NCBI GenBank assembly: GCA_002280855.1
Contig: NCEU01000007.1
Location: 124,001 to 188,000, forward strand
Source of the DNA: Sphingomonadales bacterium 32-65-25
GTDB taxonomy: Bacteria; Pseudomonadota; Alphaproteobacteria; Sphingomonadales; Sphingomonadaceae
Reading direction: 5' to 3'
Length of the DNA stretch: 64,000 nucleotides
Positions within the stretch are counted from its first letter, which is position 1. Every line of letters begins with the position of its first letter. The position numbers and the translations under genes were made by a program. The notes beneath the pieces are model-generated. The model worked only from the letters and a program-made list of their open reading frames with translations, was not told the origin of the DNA and did not search any database. Of this stretch, positions 27,527-38,039 are shown piece by piece.

Positions 27527-29238
27527 TGCGCGTTTCCCTGCCCGGCATCGCGCGGAGCGGCCCCGGCTTCCGTTTCCGCTTTGCCGGCCACGAGATCCCA
27601 GCCTGGCCCGGTGAAACGCTCGCCGCTGCATTGACGAGCGCCGGCCAGCTGGCGCTTTCCACCAATGGCCCCGACGAGCGCCGCGGCGTGTTCTGCGGCA
27701 TGGGTGCCTGCGGCGAGTGCACGGTGCTGGTTGATGGCCGCAGCCAGCGCGCCTGCATGGTGGCCGCCGCGCCCGGCATGGTGGTGGAGCCGATGCCGCG
27801 CCGGGTGGTGGCGACGTCTGATGCGCCAGTCGCTGCGCCGGCACAGCTGCTGGCCTGCGATCTGCTGATCATCGGTGCCGGGCCGGCCGGGCTTGCTGCC
27901 GCCGAGGCTGCCGTTGGCCTGAGCGTCATTATCATCGATGAACGCAGCAAGCCCGGCGGGCAATATTTCAAGCAGCCGGGCAAGGGCTTCACGATCACGC
28001 CCACCGCACTCGACGCCCAGTTCAGCGAAGGCGCGGCGCTGATTGCCGATGTGGCGGCATCGCCGGCGAAACTGATGGCAGGGCGTAGCGCCTGGTCGGC
28101 ACGGCGCGACGGCCATCACATCGTGGTGGAAACCTCGGGCCCGGAAGGGCCAGCGCGGATCACCGCAGCGCGCCTGATCATCGCCACCGGCGCCACCGAA
28201 AAGCCGTGGCCGATGCCGGGCTGGACCCTGCCGGGCGTGATGACCACGGGCGCCGCGCAAACCTTGCTACGTTCGGGTGCGGTATCGCCGGGAAGCAAGG
28301 TGCTTGTGGCGGGCAATGGCCCGCTCAACATCCAGCTCGCCAACGAACTGCTGAATGCCGGCGTGACGGTGGCGGCCGTCGTCGAACAGGCGCCGCGGCC
28401 GGGTCTTGCCCGGGCGGGTAGCGCGTTGGCGATGGCGCGGTATGATGCCCGGCTGGCCGTGCAGGGTGTGCGCCAACTGGCGCGCTTGGCACGCGCCGGG
28501 GTGCCATTGCTGTTCAGTCATATCGTCTGCCGCGCCGAGGGCGAGAGCCAGGTGGAACGCGCCTTCGTCGCTGCGACCCGGCCTGATGGCAGCCTGGGGC
28601 CGGAGCGCGGCTTTGAAATCGACGCCTTGTGCATCGGTGCCGGCTTTCAGCCGCAGGCCGAAATGGCCCGCGCACTGGGCTGCCGGCTGGAATGGCAGGG
28701 CGGGGCGATGGCGGTTGTGCGCGAAGATGACGGGCGCACGTCGGTTGGCAACGTGTTTGTGGCTGGCGATGGCGGCGGGCTCGGTGGGGCGCGGGCGGCG
28801 CTGGCGCAGGGCACGCTGGCTGGTCTGGCGGTGGTTGCCGATGTGAAAGGCGGGCTCAGCGCCGCGCAATTGGCCCAGAGCCAAGCGCAACGCCGGGCGT
28901 TGGTGACGGCGCGGGGCTTTCAGGCCGGCCTGTGGCAGCTGTTTGCCCCGGCGCACCCCACGCCCACCGTCCACACGCCGGAAACCCTGCTGTGCCGCTG
29001 CGAAGGCGTGCGCTTTGGCGATGTGGATGCGCTGCTGGCGGCCGGCACAAATGATCCCGGCAGCATCAAGCGCGCCACGCGGCTGGGCATGGGCCGCTGC
29101 CAGGGGCGTTATTGCGGGCCATTGCTGGCGGCGCGGCTGGCGGGCGACGGGCCAGTGGGGGAGGGCGATCTGTTCGCCCCGCGGCCGCCGTTCAAGCCGC
29201 TCAGCATCGCCGAACTGGCAGCGGGCGCGGCGCCATGA
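27526..29238 (+). CDS. Fused [2Fe-2S]/FAD amino-acid dehydrogenase subunit (second copy, module B)
   Basis: 570 aa with the same layout as the protein at 2989: ferredoxin Cys57, Cys62, Cys65 and Cys77, FAD motif GAGPAG near residue 123, and a C-terminal CRCEGVRFG ... GRCQGRYC cysteine domain. No GcvT domain, so it is not a full sarcosine oxidase alpha. Its DAO-type partner is probably the oppositely transcribed gene at 32966-34099, since no DAO gene directly follows. It joins the amino-acid importer genes by a 4-base overlap, which implies that the importer brings in its substrate. Confidence 0.85.
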   Translation: MRVSLPGIARSGPGFRFRFAGHEIPAWPGETLAAALTSAGQLALSTNGPDERRGVFCGMGACGECTVLVDGRSQRACMVAAAPGMVVEPMPRRVVATSDAPVAAPAQLLACDLLIIGAGPAGLAAAEAAVGLSVIIIDERSKPGGQYFKQPGKGFTITPTALDAQFSEGAALIADVAASPAKLMAGRSAWSARRDGHHIVVETSGPEGPARITAARLIIATGATEKPWPMPGWTLPGVMTTGAAQTLLRSGAVSPGSKVLVAGNGPLNIQLANELLNAGVTVAAVVEQAPRPGLARAGSALAMARYDARLAVQGVRQLARLARAGVPLLFSHIVCRAEGESQVERAFVAATRPDGSLGPERGFEIDALCIGAGFQPQAEMARALGCRLEWQGGAMAVVREDDGRTSVGNVFVAGDGGGLGGARAALAQGTLAGLAVVADVKGGLSAAQLAQSQAQRRALVTARGFQAGLWQLFAPAHPTPTVHTPETLLCRCEGVRFGDVDALLAAGTNDPGSIKRATRLGMGRCQGRYCGPLLAARLAGDGPVGEGDLFAPRPPFKPLSIAELAAGAAP

Positions 29239-30716
29239 TGCTGCTGCGCCTTCTCCTTGCCGTGCTGCTGCTGTGGGCCGCGCCGGCCGTGGCCCGCGAC
29301 CTGGATGCCATCCGCCAATCCGGCGTGCTGCGCGTGGGCGTGAACCCCAATTTTCCGCCGATGAGCAGCTATGGCGACGGCGGCACGCTGCAGGGCTTTG
29401 ATGTAAACGTTGCCCGCGAACTTGGGCGGCGGCTGGGTGTTCGGGTTGAACTCGTGCCCACCGAAGCGGCAAGCCGCGTGCCGTTCCTGGTGTCGGGCCG
29501 CATCGATCTGTCGCTGGGCGCCCTCACCATCACGCCGGAACGCCGCGCGCTGATCGATTTTTCGGTGCCGCTGCATTCGGAAGCCATGGGCGTGATCACC
29601 ACCAGCCGATTGCCGGTGCGTGACTGGCGCGAACTGAATCGGGCAGACATCACCCTGGTCAACATGCGCGGCAATCAGTCGGTGAGCGTGCTGGCCGAAA
29701 AACTGCCCAGGCCGCAGCGCCTGCTGGTGGATGGCAATGCCGATACCATCCGCGCCATCGCGCAAGGGCGCGCTGATGCGCTGGTGGAGAATGTCGATTT
29801 CTTCATCGGCTTCACCAAGAATTATCCCGATGTGCGCTGGCGCGTGCTGCCGGAACCGATCTTCACGGCCTGGTGCGGCATTGGCCTGGCCAAGGGCAAC
29901 GAGCCGCTGCGTGTCGCCGTCGACGCCGCGCTGAGCGCCATGCACCGCGATGGCAGCGTCGATCGGCTGTGGCGCGATGCCTATGGCGCCGCCATGACGG
30001 TGCCGGTGAGCGAGGACCAACTCAAGCGCACCGCCGCCAGCACGCAGACCGGCTATCGCTTCGATTGGCAGCCGGTGATCACGGCGCTGCCCTATCTGGC
30101 CGGCGGTGCGGTGATCAGCCTGCAGATTGCGCTCATCGCCTTCTGGGCCGGTGCCGTGATTGGCCTTGCTGCCGCGCTCGCCCGCCTGAACGGTTCGCCG
30201 ATCGCCCGGCGGGTGGCGGGTGCCTATGTCTCTGCCGTCACCAACACGCCGGCCTTGGTGCAGATCTTCCTGCTCTATTACGCGCTGCCCGAGATTGGCG
30301 TGATGCTGCCGGCGTTCGTGGCGGTCACGCTCGGCCTCACGCTCAACGCCGGGGCCTATCTGTCCGATATCCTGCGCGGCGGCATCAACTCTGTCCGCCA
30401 ATCCGAACTCGATGCCGCCGAGGTATTGGGCCTGTCGCGGCTGGACAAGTTGCGCCACGTCATGCTCCCCCACATCGTGCGCACCGTTTATCGCCCGCTG
30501 GCCAATTTCTTCATCGTGCTGGTGCTGGGCAGTTCGATGGCGGCGCTGTTCGGGGTGGAGGAGCTCACCGGCCGGGCCATCAACATCTCCACCGCCAATC
30601 TGCGCACCATCGAAACCTTCGCGGTGACGGGCCTGATCTACATCGGGCTCACCCTGATCGCATCGGCACTGCTGGCGCTGGCCGGGCGCACCATGTTCGG
30701 GGTACGGCGGGCATGA
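29235..30716 (+). CDS. Amino-acid ABC importer: substrate-binding domain fused to permease
   Basis: 493 aa. A signal peptide (about residues 1-20), a type II periplasmic binding domain (LRVGVNPNFPPMSS, about 22-260), then a His/Glu/Gln-type permease domain with several membrane spans and an EAA loop (AAEVLGLSRLDKLRHVMLP, about 394-412). Such fusions occur in polar amino-acid transporters. The usual free binding protein is therefore tethered to the channel. ATG overlaps the upstream stop. Confidence 0.87.
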   Translation: MMLLRLLLAVLLLWAAPAVARDLDAIRQSGVLRVGVNPNFPPMSSYGDGGTLQGFDVNVARELGRRLGVRVELVPTEAASRVPFLVSGRIDLSLGALTITPERRALIDFSVPLHSEAMGVITTSRLPVRDWRELNRADITLVNMRGNQSVSVLAEKLPRPQRLLVDGNADTIRAIAQGRADALVENVDFFIGFTKNYPDVRWRVLPEPIFTAWCGIGLAKGNEPLRVAVDAALSAMHRDGSVDRLWRDAYGAAMTVPVSEDQLKRTAASTQTGYRFDWQPVITALPYLAGGAVISLQIALIAFWAGAVIGLAAALARLNGSPIARRVAGAYVSAVTNTPALVQIFLLYYALPEIGVMLPAFVAVTLGLTLNAGAYLSDILRGGINSVRQSELDAAEVLGLSRLDKLRHVMLPHIVRTVYRPLANFFIVLVLGSSMAALFGVEELTGRAINISTANLRTIETFAVTGLIYIGLTLIASALLALAGRTMFGVRRA

Positions 30717-31358
30717 GCGGCGATCTGTTCAGCCCGGAAACGCTGGCCTTTCTGGCCGCTGCGCTGGGCCGCACCTTGTGGATGACGTTCATCGGCTGCA
30801 CGATTGGCTTCGTGATCGGGATGGTGCTGGCCATCCTGCGCCGCACGCGGGCGCCGCTGCTGGCGCCGCTGCGTTGGGCGGCGGCGCTCTATGTCGAGAC
30901 GTTTCGGCGCATCCCCTTCCTCGTCATCCTCATCCTCGTGCTGTTTTCGGTGCAGGCCTTTGCGCCGGATCTGTCGCTGCTCGGCATCGCCACCATCGCC
31001 GTCACGCTGGCCGCCACCGCCTATCTTACCGAAATCGTCGGCGCTGGCCTGGATGCCGTGCCGCGTCCGCAGATCGAAAGCGCCGAGGTGCTGGGGCTTT
31101 CGTGGTTCGACACGCTGCGCCATGTCGTGCTGCCGCAGGCCTGGAGCGTGATCCTGCCGCCGGCCGCGGCCTTCATGGTGATGTTCGTGAAGGACACCGC
31201 GCTGGCCAGCCATCTTGGCGTCGTCGAACTCGCCTTCGCCGGCAAGATCCTCGTCAACAAGGGCTTCTCGCCGCTGGCGGGTTTTGGCGCCGTGCTCGTG
31301 CTTTACGCCCTCATCAGCTGGCCCCTGGGCCGCATCGCCTCATCACTGGAGAGCCGCC

Positions 31359-31381
<23 letters not shown>
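30713..31381 (+). CDS. Amino-acid ABC importer permease
   Basis: 222 aa, His/Glu/Gln/Arg-family permease with EAA loop SAEVLGLSWFDTLRHVVLP near residues 122-140. ATG overlaps the preceding stop (ATGA). It should pair with the permease half of the fused upstream protein. Confidence 0.88.
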
Positions 31382-32096
<715 letters not shown>

Positions 32097-32110
32097 GGGG
32101 TTTGAACGAT

Positions 32111-32848
32111 ATGGGCAGATTGGCAGGCAAGCAGGCATTCATCACCGCCGCCGGCGCCGGGATCGGGCGGGCCACCGCGCTGGCCTTTGCCCGCGAAGGC
32201 GCCGTGGTGACGGCCACCGATATCGACACGGAGGCGCTGGCCTCGCTGAAGGGCGAAGCGCCGTCGATCACCATTGCCCGGCTGGACGTGCGCGACGCAG
32301 CGGCGGTGACGGCGGCGCTGGGCGGAGCTGCGCCCGATGTGCTGTTCAACTGTGCCGGCTTTGTTCACCAGGGCAATATCCTCGAAATCAGCGACGCAGA
32401 TTGGGATTTCACCTGGGATCTGAACGTCACGGCGATGATGCGCACCATCCGCGCCGCGCTGCCGGGAATGCTGGCGCGCGGCAGCGGCAATATCATCAAC
32501 ATCGCTTCGGTGGCGTCCTCCATCCGCGCCTGGCCCAACCGCTGCGCCTATGGCGTCACCAAGGCGGCGGTGATCGGCCTCACCAAATCGGTGGCCGCCG
32601 ATTTTGCTGACCGCGGTATCCGGGCCAATGCCATCTGCCCCGGCCCGATTGAAACGCCTTCGCTGGCAAGCCGGATTGCCGGCCAGCCCGACCCTGATGC
32701 GGTGCGGGCGCGTTTCCTTGCCAACCAGCCGACCGGCCGGCTGGGCCGGGCCGAGGAAGTTGCGGCGCTGGCCGTCTATCTCGCTTCGGATGAGGCCAGC
32801 TACACCACCGGCCAGACCCACATCATCGATGGCGGCCTGATCGGTTAA
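32111..32848 (+). CDS. Short-chain dehydrogenase/reductase (module B)
   Basis: 245 aa. Cofactor motif AAGAGIG, NCAG, Ser in NIASVAS and Tyr/Lys in YGVTK, with the family end TTGQTHIIDGG. ATG 32111 is preferred to a TTG at 32102 that sits too close to the AGGGGG ribosome-binding site. Last plus-strand gene of the module B operon, followed by a hairpin repeat. Confidence 0.83.
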   Translation: MGRLAGKQAFITAAGAGIGRATALAFAREGAVVTATDIDTEALASLKGEAPSITIARLDVRDAAAVTAALGGAAPDVLFNCAGFVHQGNILEISDADWDFTWDLNVTAMMRTIRAALPGMLARGSGNIINIASVASSIRAWPNRCAYGVTKAAVIGLTKSVAADFADRGIRANAICPGPIETPSLASRIAGQPDPDAVRARFLANQPTGRLGRAEEVAALAVYLASDEASYTTGQTHIIDGGLIG

Positions 32849-32871
32849 AACTTCGTTTCATCAAACTGGAT

Positions 32872-32952
32872 CGTCGCCCCGGGCTTGACCCGGGGCCCCG
32901 CTTTTTGTTCGGCGCCAAGGAAGCGGGGCCCCGGATCAAGTCCGGGGCGACG
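32872..32952. repeat. RIME/REP-like hairpin repeat, copy 2
   Basis: Same 80-bp palindromic element as at 24897, differing mainly in the loop (TTTTTGTTCGGCGCCAAGG). It again separates two convergent genes. Confidence 0.9.
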
Positions 32953-32965
32953 ACGCAAGAAGACG

Positions 32966-34099
32966 TTAGTGCGGCGCAAACGGAGCCAGCGGCACGTCAA
33001 ACGATGGCGGCCGGCCCAGCACGAGATCAGCGGTGAGCCGCGCTGCCGCCGGACTGCCGGTGAAGCCGACCCACGGTACGAAACAGACATGGGCATTCGG
33101 ATGGCCCGGCAACGGCCCGATGATCGGCAGCCAATCATCGGTACCGTTCACGAACGCCGCCCAGCTGCGCACGATGTTGAGGCTGCCGATGGCCGGCACC
33201 ATGGCGAGCGCCACGCGCAGATTGGCGGCCAGATTGGCGGGATCGACCTGCGGGCGGCCCTGATCGTCGAGCGCCGCATCCCAGCCACCACCGATCAGCA
33301 GGCTGCCGTGCCGGCTTTGCTTGAGGGTAAGTTTCTGGCCGGCGCAATAGACTAAGTGCGGGATCAGCGGCGCGGCGGGTTCCGTCACGCTGACCTGGAT
33401 CGGCACCGCCTCGATGGCCAGCGGCGTGCCCAGTTGCGCGGCAAGGTCACCGCTGCGCGATCCGGCGGCGATTACGATGCGCGGCGCGCGCCACTGGCTG
33501 GCGCCGGCCTCCACGACATAGGCTTCCCCATCCCGCCGCACGCTGGCCGGGCCGGTGTTGGCGTTGATGATCACGCCCGCGGCGCGCGCCGCCCTGGCGT
33601 AGGCGGGTGCCACCAGCAGCGGATTGGCCTTGCCCTCGGCCGGTGCAAAGGCCCCGCCAATGGCCTGCTCTGCGAGATAAGGCGCGCGTTCGCGGATGGC
33701 GTTCCTGCCAAACACTTCGACGGCCAGGCCGGCCTCGCGTTCGATGGCGGCCTTCACTTCGATTTCGGCCATTTCGGCTTCAGTGGTCGCAACCAGCAGC
33801 CCGCCGCCAAAGCCGATCTCGAGATCAGCGCCCAGATCGGCTTCCAGCCCCTTCCAGATATCCAGCGAGGCAATCAGCAGGCGGATGGCCGGTTGATAGT
33901 TGCGGGCCCAGGCTTCGCCCAGATTGCGGAACGGATCGTGCGGGATCTGGGCGTGCAGGCTGCCGGCATTGGCGGAGGAGGCCTGCGCCCCCACCGGGCC
34001 GGCCTCCACGATGGTGACGGCCATCCCGGCGCGCGCCAGTTCCAGCGCAGTGGCGCAGCCGGCGATCCCGCCGCCGATGACAATCACATCAGGCTGCAA
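32966..34099 (-). CDS. DAO-family FAD oxidoreductase (second copy, module B)
   Basis: 377 aa with FAD motif VIGGGIAGCATALELARAG at the N-terminus and the SSANAGSLHAQ block also found in the protein at 4659. Probable catalytic partner of the fused dehydrogenase at 27526. TTG 34099 is chosen as start: GGGGAG ends 5 bases before it and the protein begins right at the FAD strand; a GTG at 34129 would add ten residues. Transcribed divergently from the DapA-like gene across an operator site. Confidence 0.82.
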   Translation of the reverse strand: MQPDVIVIGGGIAGCATALELARAGMAVTIVEAGPVGAQASSANAGSLHAQIPHDPFRNLGEAWARNYQPAIRLLIASLDIWKGLEADLGADLEIGFGGGLLVATTEAEMAEIEVKAAIEREAGLAVEVFGRNAIRERAPYLAEQAIGGAFAPAEGKANPLLVAPAYARAARAAGVIINANTGPASVRRDGEAYVVEAGASQWRAPRIVIAAGSRSGDLAAQLGTPLAIEAVPIQVSVTEPAAPLIPHLVYCAGQKLTLKQSRHGSLLIGGGWDAALDDQGRPQVDPANLAANLRVALAMVPAIGSLNIVRSWAAFVNGTDDWLPIIGPLPGHPNAHVCFVPWVGFTGSPAAARLTADLVLGRPPSFDVPLAPFAPH

Positions 34100-34154
34100 A
34101 ACGACTCCCCAAAACGCGAACTGCCCCACTTGCTCAGGCCAATGTGGGCGCTAT

Positions 34155-34170
34155 GCTGACATTTGTTCGC
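34155..34170. promoter_or_regulatory. Island operator GCTGAC-ATTT-GTTCGC
   Basis: One perfect half-site (TGTTCGCA at 34164-34171) and one four-of-six half, with the same 4-base spacing as the perfect palindromes. A further GTTCGA lies 17 bases downstream. It overlaps a CTATGCTG (34151-34158), an octamer also found at 37971-37978 before another site. It lies between the DAO-type and DapA-like genes. Confidence 0.55.
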
Positions 34171-34246
34171 ACATCGCATAAGTTCGATGCTATCAACAAG
34201 GGCGACATTTGGCCTTCAAGAAAAGCGGGCAAGAATCAAGGGCAGA

Positions 34247-35212
34247 ATGATGACAAAAGATTTCCGGGGCAGCCACACCGTTACCGTCACACCCTTCAAT
34301 GATGACGGCAGCAGCATCGACATCGGCCGGCTGAACGCCTTTCTGGATTGGCAGGTGGAATCGGGCGTGCCCGGCGTGATCGTGCTGGGCACCACCGGCG
34401 AGTTCCTGACCATCAGCGACGATGAGCGCCGCCAGCTGGTCGATGCCACCGTCCGCCATTCGGGTGGCCGCTATCAGGTGATGGTCGGCACGATGAACGC
34501 CTATACGCCCAACGCCGTGCGCTACAGCCGCGAGGCGCAGGATCTGGGCGCCGATGGCCTGATGATCATTCCGCCTTACTATTACACCCCCACGGATGAC
34601 GAGATTTTCGAATATTACCGGGCGATCTGCGAAGCGGTGAGCGTTCCGATCATGCTGTACAACAACCCGGTCACCTCCAACCGCGACATGTCGGCGGCGC
34701 TGGTGGCACGGCTTACCGCGGCGTTTGAGCAGGCGCGCTACATCAAGGAAGCCAGCATGGACGTGGCCCGGGTGTACGACATCGTGGAGGCCACCGGCGG
34801 CGTGATGAACGTGTTTGCCGGCGAACGCCCGGTGGAAAGCTTCCTGCTCGGCGCGGTTGGTTACGTGAACCCCTATGGCAATTATCTGCCCTATGCCACG
34901 CGGCGGATGTGGGATCTGCTGGTCGAAGGCCGCATAAACGACGCGGCGCACATCCAGGCGCTGGTGCACAAGTTCGACAAGATCATCGCCGAAGGCCACC
35001 CGACCTATGGCCATCAATGCTATTCCAAGGCGCTGGCCGGCGCTCGCGGCTATCCGGTGGGCGACGTGCGGGCACCGCTGACCAAGTTCGCCAGCCTGGG
35101 CGATGAAGGCCGCACCAAGTTGAAGCAGATTCTGGTCGTGTTCGACGAGATTGATGCGGCCGTGGCGGATATCGACAGCCGCACCGCCGACAGCCGCAAG
35201 CACGCCGCCTGA
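34247..35212 (+). CDS. DapA/NAL-family lyase or aldolase (module B)
   Basis: 321 aa. Schiff-base Lys167 (YIKEAS), catalytic Tyr138 (LYNNP) and the carboxylate loop GTTGE are all present. Paralogue of the protein at 10070. Family members act on 2-keto acids or ring imino acids. It begins the short operon with the flavin reductase, behind the operator at 34155. Either ATG 34247 or 34250 could be the start. Confidence 0.83.
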   Translation: MMTKDFRGSHTVTVTPFNDDGSSIDIGRLNAFLDWQVESGVPGVIVLGTTGEFLTISDDERRQLVDATVRHSGGRYQVMVGTMNAYTPNAVRYSREAQDLGADGLMIIPPYYYTPTDDEIFEYYRAICEAVSVPIMLYNNPVTSNRDMSAALVARLTAAFEQARYIKEASMDVARVYDIVEATGGVMNVFAGERPVESFLLGAVGYVNPYGNYLPYATRRMWDLLVEGRINDAAHIQALVHKFDKIIAEGHPTYGHQCYSKALAGARGYPVGDVRAPLTKFASLGDEGRTKLKQILVVFDEIDAAVADIDSRTADSRKHAA

Positions 35213-35213
35213 G

Positions 35214-36326
35214 ATGACAGACATTCCGCTGTTCACGCCCCTGACGGTGCGGGGGGTGACCTTCCGCAACCGCGTGATGCTGTCGCCCATGTGCCAGTAT
35301 CGGGCGGTCGATGGCTTCGTTGGCCGCTGGCATCGAAGCCATCACGGCCGGCTGGCGCTGGGCGGCCTGGGAGGTGCGATGCTGGAAGCCACGGCGGTGC
35401 TGCCGGAAGGCCGGATCACACCGGGCTGCCTTGGCATCTGGTCTGATGATCATATTGCTGGCTTGGCTGAACTCACCGCTGTCTATCACGAGGAAGGCAC
35501 GCCGGTTGGCATCCAACTGGCGCATGCCGGGCGCAAGGCCTCTGCCGCCACGCCGTTCGAAGGCGCGCAGCCTCTGGCTAACGACGATCCGCGCGCGTGG
35601 GAAAGCGTGGCCCCCAGCGCCATCGCCTTTGGTGCCGGCTGGCAGACCCCGCAGGCTCTGGACGCCGATGGCATCGCCCGCACCATCAAGGGCTTTGCCG
35701 ATGCCGCGCGGCGCGCGGTGGCGGCGGGCTTTGATTTTGTCGAGATCCACGGCGCCCACGGCTATCTCGTGAACAGCTTCGTCTCGCCGATCAGCAACAC
35801 CCGCGATGATGATTGGGGCGGCGAGCATCGCTTCCGCTTCGCCGTCGAGGTGGCAAAGGCCATCCGTGCCGCCGTGCCGGAAACCATGCCCGTCTTCTAC
35901 CGCCTGTCGTCCATTGATGGCGTGCCCGGCGGGATAGAGGTGGCCGACAATGTGGCGCTGGCCCGCCAGCTGCACTCAGCCGGCGTTGATCTGGTCGATT
36001 GTTCAACCGGCGGCGTTTCTGGCCCGTCCGGCGTGGCGTCGCGCCCGCCGTCGCCGGGCTATCTGGTGCCTTATGCCGAACAGATCGGCCGTGAAGCCGG
36101 CATCAAGGCGATGGCAGTGGGCCTGATCATGGATGGCACGCTGGCCAACGCGATCATTGCGAACGGGCAGGCCGATCTGGTTGCCGTTGGCCGGCAGCTG
36201 CTGGCCGATGCCAATTTCGTCTACCGCGCCGCGATTGAACTGGGCCATCCCGATGAGAACGCCACGCTGCCGCAAGGGCTGGGCTTCTGGCTGGCGCGCC
36301 GCAAGTTCGAACCGGCGACGCGCTAA
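35214..36326 (+). CDS. NADH:flavin oxidoreductase, old yellow enzyme family (YqjM-like)
   Basis: 370 aa FMN TIM-barrel. The N-terminal block LFTPLTVRGVTFRNRVMLSP and Cys27 in SPMCQY are those of the YqjM/XenA class, and the substrate-binding His pair is in HGAHGYLVNSF. It reduces activated C=C bonds with NAD(P)H. The start lies one base after the DapA-like stop. A place in the same pathway as the lyase (reduction of an unsaturated keto product) is inferred. Confidence 0.88.
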   Translation: MTDIPLFTPLTVRGVTFRNRVMLSPMCQYRAVDGFVGRWHRSHHGRLALGGLGGAMLEATAVLPEGRITPGCLGIWSDDHIAGLAELTAVYHEEGTPVGIQLAHAGRKASAATPFEGAQPLANDDPRAWESVAPSAIAFGAGWQTPQALDADGIARTIKGFADAARRAVAAGFDFVEIHGAHGYLVNSFVSPISNTRDDDWGGEHRFRFAVEVAKAIRAAVPETMPVFYRLSSIDGVPGGIEVADNVALARQLHSAGVDLVDCSTGGVSGPSGVASRPPSPGYLVPYAEQIGREAGIKAMAVGLIMDGTLANAIIANGQADLVAVGRQLLADANFVYRAAIELGHPDENATLPQGLGFWLARRKFEPATR

Positions 36327-36329
36327 CCC

Positions 36330-37961
36330 TCACGGTATCGGCGGCGCCTGCCACATCCCGCGCACCTGATCGTCATTGCCGGTCATCTCCCATCGCGTCA
36401 GCGTGATCGGCATGATACCGCCGGCGATGAAGCGATCGTGGAAGCGCATCAGGTCGAAACTGCGGCCTTCCTTCAGCGCCACTTCGGCCAGCAACTGTTC
36501 CATCTGGATCTTGCCGAAATAGTAATTCAGCCCCAGCCCCGGCTGCCGCAGATACAGCGCCATGTCATAGAGTGCGGTGTCGTCGGTCTTTTCCATCCAG
36601 TAGGGCGTGCGGGTGGTGAGCGAGGTCAGCGCCTGGTCGAAATCCCATTCATTGGCGTGCAGCTTCAGTTCCGGCAGCAGCCGCGCGGCGCGGTTGGCCA
36701 TCAATATGTAATGGATCTCGCGCCCCTTCGGCTTGTCGTCGAGCCAGCCGGCCTGCACCACCATCTCTTCCAGATAGAAGGCCCAGCCTTCAAACCGCTG
36801 GGAATCGGTGAAGTTCAGCCGCGGGTCGCGGCGGATGGGGCGGGTATCGCGGCGGCGCCAGGCGGAATCAAAGATATGGCCGGGCAGATTGTGGGCGCGC
36901 AGCGTGCGCGGATCGCGATCTTCGGCTTCGCGGAAGAAATTGCGGCCTTCGGGCGTGAACAGGCCTGGCGCCGCCGGATCGCGGTTCATCGGCATCACAT
37001 ACGGCCCTTCGGGCGACGGCACGGTGAGCCAGTCCGGCACCGTCATGATGCGGCGGTCTTTCAGGAAGGCCAGCAGCTCGATATCGGATTGGCGGCGCAG
37101 GGCCTCGAAACCGGCCAGATCGGTAACGGTGGGCAACATCGGCGAGTCGCGATGCTCATGCTCCTCCATCTTCAGGAACGACATGGTGCGTTCCCATTCG
37201 CGTTCCCCGATCGCCTTCATGTCGGCAAAGCTGAAGGGATAGAGCAGCACATAGCGCAGATACCATTCATAGGCCGGCTGCCCAACGCCGGACGGCTTAC
37301 TGGTCTGCTGGGCGGCCAGCCAGACCCCAAAGCTGCGGCTGGCAGCGGCGGCGGTGTCGGCCTGCTTGGCCAAGCCGCGCTCGCCGGCCTTGGCCAGGTC
37401 TGTGGCCATGCGCATGTACAGCCGCGCTTCGATCGCGTGATGCGCCACGCCCAGCGTCTGCAGATCGCGGCGCAGATCGGTGAGGCTGGTGCGGGCGGCG
37501 GCCAGGGTGGCCGGCACGGTGGCCAGTTTGGCGGCCAGCGCGGTGCGTTCGGCGGGCGACTTCAGCGGCAGTTGTGGCAGTTCAAAGGCGGTGTTGATCT
37601 TCGGGCCCCAGCCGATGTCGAGCGTGGCCCACCAGCTCGGATCGCGCTGCCATTGCCGTAGCACCTTGTGCTGGAACTGCACGCTGCGCGCTTCGGACAG
37701 CACCAGCAGGTGATCGGCGCGCTCCGCCACCGGCCAGGCGGCGCTGTCGATGGCCAGAAGATCGGCCACCATCCTGTCGGCCGTGGCGGCGCGTGCGGCC
37801 ATGGCGGCGTCGCCATGATCCGGCACGCCGTTCTTCACCGGCATTTGGGCGGCCGTGCGGAAGCCATCATAGAGGCGGACGAGATCGGCGTGGGTGGCCG
37901 CCATCGCCGGTGCAGCCGCCACGATCGCCGCCACCGCCAGGGCGCCCATCCAGTGTCGCAT
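36330..37961 (-). CDS. Exported DUF885 family protein (DUF885-2)
   Basis: 543 aa with a signal peptide (ending about AMAATHA). The motif region reads RAHNLPGH (His357 and His362), so the expected HE-x-x-PGH spacing and Glu are both lost, while FEGWAFYLEE and RQPGLGLNYYFG remain. Divergent from the deacetylase gene with repeated operator half-sites between. Convergent with the flavin reductase, only 3 bases from its end. Confidence 0.8.
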   Translation of the reverse strand: MRHWMGALAVAAIVAAAPAMAATHADLVRLYDGFRTAAQMPVKNGVPDHGDAAMAARAATADRMVADLLAIDSAAWPVAERADHLLVLSEARSVQFQHKVLRQWQRDPSWWATLDIGWGPKINTAFELPQLPLKSPAERTALAAKLATVPATLAAARTSLTDLRRDLQTLGVAHHAIEARLYMRMATDLAKAGERGLAKQADTAAAASRSFGVWLAAQQTSKPSGVGQPAYEWYLRYVLLYPFSFADMKAIGEREWERTMSFLKMEEHEHRDSPMLPTVTDLAGFEALRRQSDIELLAFLKDRRIMTVPDWLTVPSPEGPYVMPMNRDPAAPGLFTPEGRNFFREAEDRDPRTLRAHNLPGHIFDSAWRRRDTRPIRRDPRLNFTDSQRFEGWAFYLEEMVVQAGWLDDKPKGREIHYILMANRAARLLPELKLHANEWDFDQALTSLTTRTPYWMEKTDDTALYDMALYLRQPGLGLNYYFGKIQMEQLLAEVALKEGRSFDLMRFHDRFIAGGIMPITLTRWEMTGNDDQVRGMWQAPPIP

Positions 37962-37981
37962 GTCATCCCCCTATGCTGTTT

Positions 37982-38008
37982 TGCGAACAAGCGTATAACA
38001 GGCGAACA
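37982..38008. promoter_or_regulatory. Two direct GCGAACA operator half-sites
   Basis: TGCGAACA at 37982-37989 and GCGAACA at 38002-38008, same orientation, 19 bases apart (about two helical turns), between DUF885-2 and the deacetylase. The first follows CTATGCTGTTT, like the site at 1819. Confidence 0.55.
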
Positions 38009-38039
38009 TCTTGTACCAGAGCGGAAGCAGGGGGATTTG